Assembly: GCF_046506625.1 (NCBI RefSeq) | Contig: NZ_JBKFFP010000003.1 | Location: 1 to 64,000 of the forward strand | Source of the DNA: Zhengella sedimenti | GTDB taxonomy: Bacteria; Pseudomonadota; Alphaproteobacteria; Rhizobiales; Rhizobiaceae | Direction of reading: 5' to 3' | DNA: 64,000 bases | In this document: one piece after another, positions 8,931-17,166 of the stretch | How the letters are laid out: each line of letters starts with the position of its first letter | Numbering within the stretch: the first letter of the stretch is position 1 | Position numbers and translations under genes: made by a program | The notes under the pieces: model-generated | The model's input: only the letters and a program-made list of their open reading frames with translations | Database searches by the model: none | What the model was told of the DNA's origin: nothing

Positions 8931-9426
8931 ATGACATTGTGATGGACGAAAACGTCAAGACCGCCTGATCATTGGTCAACCCAACCCGTTGACCCGCCCC
9001 CCCGAAGGTGATTTGCTTGTGTCTGGGTTGCCTGTCGGGCACGATTGAAACGGTCAATTTGTCAGAATTACCGTCACCTGTTTATGTCTGGAATGCTGCT
9101 GCGAGCAGTCGTCGTTGACATCGCCAGCCGATGTCCGCTTCGGGCCGGAAACGCCAGTGTGGCCACTGCGGACGAATGTCGGCTTGGCCCAATCGCCACC
9201 AATAACCAGACCGTCTCCTCACGGCCCCCATTCGGCCGCTCGTTAGCGTCGGCTTAGATTTGTGCCGTTGGTGCTTGCGGATTACAGCACGCGCGAAGTG
9301 GCCACCAGAACCGGTAACTTTTCGTTCCCGAAAGAACCGGACACTGGAAACCAGCTCGCGAAGGTGCCAACCTGTCGATGGATTTTGATGACCAATCAAC
9401 GGATTTCCGCCTTCGGTAGGGGCAAC
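8931..9426. other. Gap without a recognised gene (496 bp)
   Basis: Open frames here are short or lack ribosome sites. The segment around 9128-9250 holds two mirrored fragments, CGATGTCCGCTTCGGGCC and GCGGACGAATGTCGGC, and ends CCGCTCGTTAGCGTCGGC. It resembles a decayed intergenic repeat and appears related in inverse sense to 4830-4860. It may also hold the promoter of the HNH-HIT gene. Confidence 0.45.
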
Positions 9427-10422
9427 ATGAAACCTGAAGACCTGCATCGATACGTCTCCGAGCACATGCGTATGTCGCACGTGTATCAGCCGGTGATGCT
9501 GCGGGAATTGCTTGTCTCGGGTGGCGAGGCAACCGTCGAACAGATCGCCAAGGCGTTACTTTCGCATGACCGCTCACAGGTCGAGTATTACGAAATCCGA
9601 ACCAAGAGCATGGTGGGTAAGGTCCTCACGAACAACGGTGTCGTCGTCCCGGTCAAAGAGGGGAACCGAATCGTAGGGTATCGATTGAAACACCTGGTCG
9701 AAATGGACATCGAGGATCGAGACCGGCTGATTGCAGAGTGCGAAGCCAAGATCGCTGACTACATCGAACGACGCGGCAGTAACATCTGGCAGCACCGCTT
9801 CAATGCGACGGGGTATGTGCCCGGTTCGATCCGATACGAAGTCCTCAAGCGCGCCAAGTACCGCTGTGAACTATGCGGCGCAACAGCCGAAGACATGGCC
9901 CTTCATGTCGATCACATCGTCCCGCGCAACAGGGGTGGTCAGGACGACCTGAGTAACTTTCAGGCGCTCTGCATCACGTGCAACACAAACAAGCGCGACC
10001 AGGACGACGCGGACTTTCGTGGAGTGGCAGAAAGCTACGGGCACCGCGAAGAGGGATGCATTTTCTGCGAGGTTCCCGCGGATCGCGTGATTGCTGAGAA
10101 CGAGCTGTGCTACGCGATTAGGGATGGATTTCCAGTCACACCACTGCACACGCTGGTCATCCCGAAGCGGCACGTGCCCGACTACTTCGACCTCTTCCAA
10201 CCCGAACTGAATGCGATCCGCCAAATACTGGATGATCTGCGTTCAAGTATTCAAGACGATGACCCAACCGTCTCCGGGTTCAACGTTGGTGTGAACGCCG
10301 GGGCGTCTGCTGGACAGACAATCTTTCACTGTCATGTGCATTTGATCCCGCGCCGAGACGGCGACGTTCCCAGCCCTCGTGGGGGCGTGCGGGGCGTCAT
10401 TCCCGGGAAGCAATCCTATTGA
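9427..10422 (+). CDS. HNH endonuclease fused to a HIT-family hydrolase
   Basis: The 331-aa protein has an N-terminal region of about 140 residues that looks winged-helix-like (VEQIAKALL), then a complete HNH site with zinc cysteines (YRCELCGA, VDHIVPRNRGG, ALCITCNTNK, residues about 144-190), then a HIT domain (CIFCEVPADR to the His triad FHCHVHL near 301-307). HNH domains nick or cut DNA; HIT domains hydrolyse or transfer nucleotide phosphoramidates and dinucleotides. The ATG at 9427 follows GGTAGGGG. The stop lies 13 bp before the DUF2075 gene, so they are likely co-transcribed. Fusion of a DNA cutter with a nucleotide-signal hydrolase, beside two further nucleases, suggests a role in phage defence; this is inference. 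Confidence 0.82.
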   Translation: MKPEDLHRYVSEHMRMSHVYQPVMLRELLVSGGEATVEQIAKALLSHDRSQVEYYEIRTKSMVGKVLTNNGVVVPVKEGNRIVGYRLKHLVEMDIEDRDRLIAECEAKIADYIERRGSNIWQHRFNATGYVPGSIRYEVLKRAKYRCELCGATAEDMALHVDHIVPRNRGGQDDLSNFQALCITCNTNKRDQDDADFRGVAESYGHREEGCIFCEVPADRVIAENELCYAIRDGFPVTPLHTLVIPKRHVPDYFDLFQPELNAIRQILDDLRSSIQDDDPTVSGFNVGVNAGASAGQTIFHCHVHLIPRRDGDVPSPRGGVRGVIPGKQSY

Positions 10423-10435
10423 AGAAATATCGGTG

Positions 10436-12403
10436 ATGGTGACCAAGTCATATTTTGCAGCAAGCGTTCCAGATTTTCTGGCTCGATCGACGGAAGATAT
10501 CCTCGGTCGTATGGCGACGCGGGTAGGCTCTGAATACAGCGGGAGCGAGACCCAGCAAATCCGTGCTTGGCGCATTCAAATCGACTTGTTGAAAAACGCC
10601 CTGAGAAACGTAGCCAGCGATCGATGGTGCATTCTTCTTGAGTTACCGCTTCTGCGGTTAGGGCGACGCATCGATACCATCATTTTGATCGGCGACGCGG
10701 TCGCCTGCGTAGAGTTCAAGATTGGGGCAACGAGTTTCACCGGCGCAGATGTTGACCAGGCAGTCGATTACGCCCTCTGCCTACGAGACTTTCATGCAGC
10801 CAGTCACGGCAAGCGCATCGTCCCAGTGCTCTGCAGCGAACAGGCGCGCAGGGCCCAACTGCCCGAGAATATCGCCTTCATCGATGATGTGAGCCAGTGC
10901 ATTCGGACAAATGGCGAAGGTCTTTCGCGCGTTCTCAATGCGATCGAGGACAAATCTGGGGGGGGTCAGATCGACTGGCAGTCATATGACGCCGCAAGCT
11001 ACAGTCCAACGCCTGATATCGTAGCGGCGGCTCGCAACCTGTATGCCGGACACTCAGTTAAAGAGATCGGCCGCGCGGACGCGACGGCTGAGGCGTTGGA
11101 GCGAACAGCCAACAGATTGAAGGAAATAGCTGAAGAAGCGCGCAATGAGCGAAAGAAGGTGGTCTGTTTCGTTACAGGTGAACCTGGCTCGGGAAAGACG
11201 CTCTTGGGATTGGATTTGGTGTTCTCAGGAACTGCCGGCCGTGTCGCTGGTGAACCCGCGGCCCTTCTGAGCGGTAACCGCCCTTTGGTTTATGTCCTTC
11301 AGGCGGCGATCGCAGAGGATGCGCGTCAACGTGACGGTATCAAGGCGGACGAAGCTAAGCGTAGAGCGCAACAAGCACTTCAGACTCTTCTGGGGTATCT
11401 GAAAGATCATGCCGACGCAGACACCCACCCACCAGAAAACGTTATCGTATTCGACGAGGCGCAGCGCGCGTGGGATGCAGAAACCGGTCTGAAGTTGCTC
11501 GGGCGAGCAAAATCAGAGCCTGAGTTGTTCATGGAGATCATGGGGCGTCTCCCCTGGGCGTGCCTAGTTTGCCTCGTGGGTGCGGGACAGGAAATCAACC
11601 GAGGCGAAGGAGGTCTCGCCCTATGGGGTGAGGCACTCGCAAGACATGGGGACTGGACTGCACATATTTCAGAGAGGGCATTGGCTGCAAGAGAGGGCTT
11701 GCTTGGGTTCTTTGATATCGCGTCTGACGCAGACGTATCGCTTGTAAACGACCCGGATCTGCATCTGAACTCGAACCTCAGAGCGTATCGTAACAATCTC
11801 CACGGTGCTTGGGTTGCTGCCTTGTTGGACGGCGACATTCAAACCGCGCGCGATATAGCATCCGAGATGGAACACGCTCCCGCCTTTGTGACGCGCGATC
11901 TTTCAGAAATGAAAGCTTGGCTGAAAGTGCGGCGTCGAGGCGACCAGCGCGTTGGGCTGCTCGCCAGCAGCGGTGCAACGCGTCTCGTCGCTGAAGGCGT
12001 GCTGCCTTCGCCTCGTTCCGACGATCTCGGCACTGTCGTGCACTGGTTCCTCAAACCTGAAGGGGACTTCAGATCCTCGAACGCGTTAGAAACGCCACTT
12101 TCTGAGTTCGTGTGCCAGGGTCTTGAAATCGACTACGCAGGTTTGTGCTGGGGCAATGACTTGATCTGGTCCGGTGAAGCGTGGGTTCCGAGAAAGATGC
12201 GCGCGCCCAACTGGCAACTTCTTCGAAAATATGTAGAGCAACAGTATCGCATCAACACTTACCGGGTTCTGTTAACCCGCGGGCGTGCTGGGACAGTGAT
12301 TTATGTCCCTGAGGGCGATGAGACGGACAGTACTCGAAGACCGAAAGATTTCGATGGCATTTTCAATGTGCTCATTGCCGCGGGCTGTCAGCGCCTATCA
12401 TGA
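10436..12403 (+). CDS. PD-(D/E)XK nuclease fused to DUF2075 (Schlafen-like) helicase
   Basis: In this 655-aa protein the N-terminal part has GRRIDTIILI near residue 79 and CVEFKIGATSF near 92, the Asp and E-x-K of a restriction-endonuclease fold. The ATPase starts with Walker A GEPGSGKTLL near 249 and Walker B VIVFDEAQRAWD near 335. The end, YRVLLTRGRAGTVIYVP near 609, is the motif-VI tail typical of DUF2075. DUF2075 proteins are superfamily 1-like ATPases often found beside nucleases in defence islands. Start ATG 10436 (or GTG 10433) follows GAAGAAA. It is the third gene of the module and converges with the SNase gene 8 bp away. Confidence 0.85.
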   Translation: MVTKSYFAASVPDFLARSTEDILGRMATRVGSEYSGSETQQIRAWRIQIDLLKNALRNVASDRWCILLELPLLRLGRRIDTIILIGDAVACVEFKIGATSFTGADVDQAVDYALCLRDFHAASHGKRIVPVLCSEQARRAQLPENIAFIDDVSQCIRTNGEGLSRVLNAIEDKSGGGQIDWQSYDAASYSPTPDIVAAARNLYAGHSVKEIGRADATAEALERTANRLKEIAEEARNERKKVVCFVTGEPGSGKTLLGLDLVFSGTAGRVAGEPAALLSGNRPLVYVLQAAIAEDARQRDGIKADEAKRRAQQALQTLLGYLKDHADADTHPPENVIVFDEAQRAWDAETGLKLLGRAKSEPELFMEIMGRLPWACLVCLVGAGQEINRGEGGLALWGEALARHGDWTAHISERALAAREGLLGFFDIASDADVSLVNDPDLHLNSNLRAYRNNLHGAWVAALLDGDIQTARDIASEMEHAPAFVTRDLSEMKAWLKVRRRGDQRVGLLASSGATRLVAEGVLPSPRSDDLGTVVHWFLKPEGDFRSSNALETPLSEFVCQGLEIDYAGLCWGNDLIWSGEAWVPRKMRAPNWQLLRKYVEQQYRINTYRVLLTRGRAGTVIYVPEGDETDSTRRPKDFDGIFNVLIAAGCQRLS

Positions 12404-12411
12404 CGACCAGA

Positions 12412-13077
12412 TCACCAGAAACGACCACAGTAACCGCCGCGGATCATTATTGCGCCAAGGTCCCGCCCGTCCTGCAGCCGGCAACTCCCTATCTTGCGAT
12501 CGTAGCTCGTGCGACCGTTTAGGTAGCAAGTCAGTATCTGCCCAGCTACAAGCGTCCGCATTCGAGCCGTCGCGCGTTCACCCGCGCTGGTTCCCGACTC
12601 GGCACAATCAAGAGAGCCGAAACGGATAGGGATCCCAGATACCTCGATCGTGTCGCCGTCCCGCACATGGGTTACGCGTCCGACGATTTCCTGGCCGCTG
12701 GAGATAGCCACGACGGGACCAAAGTATTCCGGAAAACGTTCTGCGCCAATGTACATGAAAACAAGACCCAGCGTGATGGCGATGATTGCCAGTCCGATAG
12801 CCGGTTGCCATCCACGTCTTCGGCGTTGTCCAAACCCATGGCCGTTCGGTCTACGTGACCCGTGAGCGTTCTGTTGCTTCGGTTCACCATATTTGCCCGT
12901 CAGCTTCATGAGGTGCCGGAACTCCTTGTCACTCAAAAAGGTCCGGGATCCGTACTGATCGAGCTTCGCCTGCATATCGCGGAGAAATTTTCGTTCCGCA
13001 TCTTTCAGCGCGGTTGATACCAGCGCAAGTCTGATCGCGCGTTGAATGTCATCGAACTTTTCTCGTGAGAAATGCAT
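12412..13077 (-). CDS. Membrane-anchored staphylococcal-nuclease-like protein
   Basis: The 221-aa protein has a cytoplasmic N-terminal half with heptad-like charged helices, a basic stretch (QRRRRGW), one membrane segment at about 91-111 (AIGLAIIAITLGLVFMYIG), and a C-terminal SNase fold placed outside the membrane. SNase residues are visible: DGDT at 140-143, then Arg152, Asp157 and Glu160 in IRFGSLDCAE, and an Arg in YDRKIG. It lacks a cleavable signal, so the nuclease would be tethered in the periplasm, where it could attack incoming DNA. It is transcribed towards the DUF2075 gene, with an 11-bp inverted repeat 62 bp upstream of its start. Confidence 0.8.
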   Translation of the reverse strand: MHFSREKFDDIQRAIRLALVSTALKDAERKFLRDMQAKLDQYGSRTFLSDKEFRHLMKLTGKYGEPKQQNAHGSRRPNGHGFGQRRRRGWQPAIGLAIIAITLGLVFMYIGAERFPEYFGPVVAISSGQEIVGRVTHVRDGDTIEVSGIPIRFGSLDCAESGTSAGERATARMRTLVAGQILTCYLNGRTSYDRKIGSCRLQDGRDLGAIMIRGGYCGRFW

Positions 13078-13833
13078 AGTATAGCAGTAGAAATATGGCG
13101 AACGAGGCAGTCAAGTCACTGAGGCTCTTCATTAACACGTGACATGCCACTGGATGACAATTCAATGGCATGTCACCGGTTCTCCAGGGAACCCGCCCAA
13201 AAGCAGACACGCAACAATCGACCCCTAAAGCCGCCTGCGCGGTCGCTGTTCTGCAACCATCTATCCGGGCCGCATCTAGCAGACGATCTTGTCCATCGAA
13301 GCCATGGCCATGGTTGAGGAACTCGCCAAACCGATCCGACTGAATGGGTACGCATTGTGTTGGTGAGGGAGGTGCTATGCGCTGAACGTGTACGCACCAG
13401 CTTTGCTTGATAATCGACTTCGGCCTGGGCAGCCGCTTGTTCATCAGCGAGATTCATTGTACGAAAGCCATCAAGCATCAGGATGAGGGTGTAGCCCTCG
13501 CCAACCTGCCCGCCCGGGCAAGGTGGTACCCGAACAGGGGATGCGGCCAACTGGCAACCAAGCGGGCCCATCAATCAATTTCTCCTGCTGCGATCTTTGG
13601 CTGACCTCGCTTGGTTTGGCGCGGTCGGAAACATGTGCGGCTGCATCATGATCATCAGCCGCGCGAGGATGAAGCCACACGTGCGGTCGCAGCAGAACTG
13701 TACAGGAGGAACTCGACCAACAAGGAAGACAGCAGAAACCACCGGGTGACCGACCCATTCGGTCCGGCATTTGATTTTCAGCTTGTGCGCCGTGGGATGA
13801 CCCCAGAAGCACTAAAGAGAGAAAGATATTGAT
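13078..13833. other. Gap between the SNase-like gene and metK (756 bp)
   Basis: No gene is recognised with confidence. Short frames on both strands (for example 13173-13574 minus) look coding in places but have no ribosome site and no known motif, as in decayed genes. A 73-codon plus-strand frame (13611-13832) ends 1 bp before the metK start and could act as a leader, with C-terminal residues DPFGPAFDFQLVRRG. No SAM riboswitch consensus was seen upstream of metK. Confidence 0.4.
13139..13176. promoter_or_regulatory. Perfect 11-bp inverted repeat upstream of the SNase-like gene
   Basis: GTGACATGCCA (13139-13149) and TGGCATGTCAC (13166-13176) form a perfect dyad with a 16-bp spacer. It lies 62-99 bp upstream of the minus-strand gene starting at 13077, where an operator would sit. 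The binding protein is unknown, and no regulator gene is adjacent. Confidence 0.55.
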
Positions 13834-14973
13834 ATGCTCGTTCAGTCCGGCCTGTTCACATCGGAAAGCGTCTCCGACGGCCACCCCGACAAGATCTGCG
13901 ACCAGGTCTCAGACACCATCCTGGACGCATGCCTCAGCCAAGATCCGGGATCGCGCGTCGCCATCGAAACGGCCCTGAAGGGCCGCACGCTCTGTCTTCT
14001 CGGGGAAATCACCACGGGTGCCCAGTTGGACCTTGGCGCCATCGCAAGAGGCGTTCTTTGCGACATCGGTCATGCAGGCGGGCACTGGGGTCTTGATCCC
14101 GACAACCTCATCGTCATCGAGGATGTCACCCTGCAGTCGCCGGAGATCAAGGCTGGCGTGGATGGGCTGGAACTCGGGGCAGGGGACCAGGGCATCATGT
14201 TCGGCTTTGCGTGCGACGAAACCGATGCCTTGATGCCGCTGCCGATTGAACTTGCCCATGCCTTGATGCGCCGGCAGCGCGAACTCCGCCTCTTGCCCGA
14301 GGGCGCGCTGCTGGGTCCGGACGCGAAGTCCCAGGTGACCGTGGCGTACGAGAATGGCCGACCTGTCGGCATCGATACCGTCGTCGTCTCGACGCAACAC
14401 GATGCGCAACTGGCTCTCGCTGACCTGCGCGACCTGGTCAGAACCTCGCTCATCGAACCGGTCCTCGGCGACTGGCTGAGGCCGGATGTGAAGATCTTCA
14501 TCAATCCGGCCGGCAGCTTCGTTCATGGCGGGCCCGCGGCGGATGCGGGGCTCACGGGCCGGAAGATCATTGTCGATACCTATGGTGGCTATGCCCGCCA
14601 TGGCGGCGGCGCGTTCTCCGGAAAGGATGCGACCAAGGTGGACCGGTCCGCCGCCTATGCGGCTCGCCAGCTTGCACGCGATGTCGTCGCGCGGGGGTGG
14701 GCGCGTGCCTGCGAAGTCCGTGTGGCCTACGCAATCGGAATGTCCAGGCCGATCGATGTTCGCTTTGACACGTTCGGCACGTCCGATGGTCAGGATCCTG
14801 CTGTCCGCTACCGCGGCGAGGGGATCGATCTCTTCGACCTGATGCGCCCGGCTTCGATCCTTCGACGGCTGAACCTTGATCAGCCAGCCTTCCGCACGAC
14901 CTCGACCTTTGGTCATTTCGGCCGTCCGGAATTTTCCTGGGAGAAGGCCGTCGTGGGTGACGTGGAGCGATGA
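13834..14973 (+). CDS. metK: S-adenosylmethionine synthetase, accessory copy
   Basis: The 379-aa protein makes SAM from methionine and ATP in the cytoplasm. The family motifs are intact: SDGHPDKICDQVSD at the N-terminus, GAGDQGIMFGFACDET near residue 111, and the glycine-rich GGGAFSGKDATKVDRSAAY near 257. The length is slightly under the usual 380-420. A GAGAAAG site precedes the ATG. Its location on an island, flanked by unknown genes rather than methionine or SAH-recycling genes, points to an extra copy; a chromosomal metK would be expected elsewhere. It could supply SAM to a neighbouring enzyme or replace a host enzyme under attack, but the sequence does not show which. Confidence 0.9.
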   Translation: MLVQSGLFTSESVSDGHPDKICDQVSDTILDACLSQDPGSRVAIETALKGRTLCLLGEITTGAQLDLGAIARGVLCDIGHAGGHWGLDPDNLIVIEDVTLQSPEIKAGVDGLELGAGDQGIMFGFACDETDALMPLPIELAHALMRRQRELRLLPEGALLGPDAKSQVTVAYENGRPVGIDTVVVSTQHDAQLALADLRDLVRTSLIEPVLGDWLRPDVKIFINPAGSFVHGGPAADAGLTGRKIIVDTYGGYARHGGGAFSGKDATKVDRSAAYAARQLARDVVARGWARACEVRVAYAIGMSRPIDVRFDTFGTSDGQDPAVRYRGEGIDLFDLMRPASILRRLNLDQPAFRTTSTFGHFGRPEFSWEKAVVGDVER

Positions 14974-15031
14974 CGCAGATGACTTCATCGCATCGCACAT
15001 CACCGGCCAGGACGAACAGGGAAAACCGGAC

Positions 15032-16135
15032 ATGAAGACGAAGGAAGCCAGAGAACTCGATGCGAAACTGAAGGCGCTCGGGATTCACACGCCATCCAGG
15101 GAACTCTTGAAGAGATTGTCGATGGAGGACCTGCGCTATCTGATTGAACCGCCGAGCAGACTGAAAACGACATATGTTTACGACCGCAACATCTCCGTTG
15201 AAGGAGAGGAGCTTCGCAAATGGATCGACATGGGCTTGATCTCGATCGATGCGACGAAGGCCAAGGCTGCAGGCTACACACCTGAAGCGCTGGAAGAGCT
15301 GATCCACGTTTACGGTCAGATCGATCCACAGCGCAAACGCGAGTCGGTGATATGGGCCCTGATCCAGAAACCCGTTTCCGCCGACTTCCTGCGCGCGTGC
15401 CAAGCACGCCGCTATGACGTCGATTGGGTGCGCGAGGCGATCGACGACGGGGCATCCATTGAAGCCATGGATGGTCTGAAGCAGTCCGGCATCCCGCTCC
15501 ATTTCATGCCGGTTGCCGGCGCCCTTGATCGAGGGGAAAGTCGTTGTGACGCTGCCGCGCTGAAGCTCTGGTATGACACGGCGATCGAACCGTCGGTGGC
15601 TGCGCGGCTCATTGATGCCGAGGTGGGGCCTGAAGAGGCGCAACTCTGGTACAAACACGGGTTCCTGTCGAAGGAGATCATTGAAAGCAAGCGCAGGGGC
15701 CTGCGTCTGGAGGATCAGCTTGCCGACAGACCCGACGTTTCCTTCAGCCAGGCTTTTCGCCATCGAGGCGAGGGGGCCTATGCGCCTAGGGGAGATTTCG
15801 GTTGGCGTCTGCGCCGGGCCATGAATGAGATCGATGTTCCGGCGTTTGGCTCCAGCATGATGTTTGCAACATCGAGAGCTGCCTATCCGTTCCTCGATGG
15901 CGGTTACACCCGCGTCGACGGCTATGGGTTTGGATCGCCCAGTTACAGCTATGTTCGCGGGCCGCTCGCAGTCCGCTTTGCGTGTGCGCGCATCGGGGTC
16001 AAGTTTCCACGTCGCATCAAGGACAGCGCCGAGGATGTCCCCTACGAGCACATGATAGGGTTACTGAACGTGCAGAGACAGAACGACGTCATTGATCTCT
16101 TCATGGACGACTTCGTGTTGAAGCCTGGAAGGTGA
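15032..16135 (+). CDS. Unknown 367-aa protein downstream of metK
   Basis: I do not recognise this protein. It starts MKTKEARELDAKLKALG and contains repeated helical segments with Leu/Ala-rich patches, including WIDMGLISIDATKAKAAGY and LWYKHGFLSKEIIESKRRG. The two resemble each other in shape (W-x-x-x-G-[LF]-x-[ST]), so degenerate helical repeats are possible. The C-terminal third is richer in aromatic residues (GYGFGSPSYSYVRGP). No signal peptide, membrane segment or catalytic motif is evident. The ATG at 15032, 59 bp after metK, follows CAGGGAAAA weakly; the frame is open further upstream inside metK. Likely co-transcribed with metK. Confidence 0.65.
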   Translation: MKTKEARELDAKLKALGIHTPSRELLKRLSMEDLRYLIEPPSRLKTTYVYDRNISVEGEELRKWIDMGLISIDATKAKAAGYTPEALEELIHVYGQIDPQRKRESVIWALIQKPVSADFLRACQARRYDVDWVREAIDDGASIEAMDGLKQSGIPLHFMPVAGALDRGESRCDAAALKLWYDTAIEPSVAARLIDAEVGPEEAQLWYKHGFLSKEIIESKRRGLRLEDQLADRPDVSFSQAFRHRGEGAYAPRGDFGWRLRRAMNEIDVPAFGSSMMFATSRAAYPFLDGGYTRVDGYGFGSPSYSYVRGPLAVRFACARIGVKFPRRIKDSAEDVPYEHMIGLLNVQRQNDVIDLFMDDFVLKPGR

Positions 16136-16149
16136 CCTTGGAACGATCG

Positions 16150-16734
16150 CTACTCGGCTGGCTCTCCCCTGGTCACCACCGCACGGGCCGCCGGAATGTG
16201 CTTGTAGAGGGTGGAAACCGAAACGCCCAGCCGTTTGGCCACATCTTTCGTGGAGAGCTTTGAATCGGCAAGCAGGGCCCGCGCGACGATCTTGTCCTCT
16301 TCGGACAACGCGCGGGGCCTTCCGCCAACACGGCCTTTCGCGCGTGCTGCATCCAATCCGGCCTTGGTGCGTTCGCGTATGATCGAGCGCTCGAATTCGG
16401 CAAGCGCGCAGAAGATGTGAAAGACCAGGCGGCCGCCCGAGGTCGTCGTGTCGATGTTTTCCGTGACAGAGCGAAACCCGACGCCGCGGTCCTCCAGCAG
16501 TTCGACGGTCTCGATGAGCTGCTTCAATGAACGCGCCAGGCGATCTAGCTTCCACACGACCAAGGTGTCGCCCTTTCGCATGTAGTCGATGGCCGCGACC
16601 AATTGCGGTCGATCACGTTGAGCACCGGACGCGGTTTCCTGGAAGATCTTCTCGCAGCCGATCGCCTCCAGGGCGTCCAACTGAAGCTGCGGATTCTGAT
16701 CCTGGGTGCTGACCCGCGCGTAACCGACGTCCAT
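16150..16734 (-). CDS. Serine recombinase, resolvase/invertase family
   Basis: In this 194-aa protein the catalytic domain opens GYARVSTQDQN with the nucleophile Ser9, followed by KLDRLARSL (Arg residues of the active site) and ENIDTTTSGGRLVFHIF. A helix-turn-helix at the C-terminus (STKDVAKRLGVSVSTLYKH) binds DNA. These enzymes resolve cointegrates or invert segments. The length matches TnpR and Hin. It is not accompanied by a Tn3-type transposase. A 12-bp inverted repeat overlaps its ribosome site (see 16741-16779), suggesting self-repression. It converges with the unknown 367-aa gene and marks a seam between replication/defence and catabolic parts of the island. Confidence 0.92.
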   Translation of the reverse strand: MDVGYARVSTQDQNPQLQLDALEAIGCEKIFQETASGAQRDRPQLVAAIDYMRKGDTLVVWKLDRLARSLKQLIETVELLEDRGVGFRSVTENIDTTTSGGRLVFHIFCALAEFERSIIRERTKAGLDAARAKGRVGGRPRALSEEDKIVARALLADSKLSTKDVAKRLGVSVSTLYKHIPAARAVVTRGEPAE

Positions 16735-16740
16735 GTGCCA

Positions 16741-16779
16741 TCCTCCGAAAACTCGATGCGAGGATATGTTTTCGGAGGA
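16741..16779. promoter_or_regulatory. Perfect 12-bp inverted repeat, candidate resolvase site
   Basis: TCCTCCGAAAAC (16741-16752) and GTTTTCGGAGGA (16768-16779), spacer 15 bp, total 39 bp. It begins 7 bp before the resolvase start, and its proximal arm contains the GGAGGA ribosome site in the minus-strand sense. Size and position fit a res subsite that also represses the gene. Confidence 0.62.
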
Positions 16780-17013
16780 GGTATTACAAGAAACAGTTTT
16801 AGGAACATGACGTACAGGCCCTGACGAGGTCGAGCGAGGCCATTGGCCGCTTCCGAAAAGGGTTCGTATTTTTTTCAGATTAGAGCTGTTTACGAGCGAC
16901 CTGAATCAATGGGGATTCTCAAATCGGTGCGGTTTTGATTATGGGATGGTTCGCCCCTCTCTGGAGCGATCGGTTAGGATTTCTCCGCTTTGAGAAAGAG
17001 AGGAACGAACCGA

Positions 17014-17163
17014 TGTCGATATTCCTGGTTGAGATTGATTGTGTTTAACCAATCATCAATTGTACCCGCGGTTGGCTCGCTCAGCACGGGTTACAGACGC
17101 TCAGGAGGAGCGGAAATGTCTAAGGTCAGAAACTTCAGGCCATCAGCGGAATATTGCGGTTGA
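17014..17163 (+). pseudogene. Two truncated gene starts at the seam before the catabolic cluster
   Basis: Two good initiation sites lead into frames that stop at once: ATG 17014 after GAGAGGAACG (11 codons, MSIFLVEIDCV) and ATG 17116 after AGGAGGAGCGG (15 codons, MSKVRNFRPSAEYCG, ending at 17163). Strong ribosome sites without genes behind them suggest 5' remnants cut off when the catabolic block was joined here; the esterase stop is 4 bp further. They could be transposase starts, but the peptides are too short to tell. Confidence 0.4.
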
Positions 17164-17166
17164 CGA

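Noticed and set aside
13700..13833. SAM riboswitch before metK
   Set aside because: None of the conserved SAM-II or SAM/SAH riboswitch core sequence is present.
16735..17166. A Tn3-type transposon around the resolvase
   Set aside because: No transposase gene and no 38-bp terminal repeats typical of Tn3 were seen.
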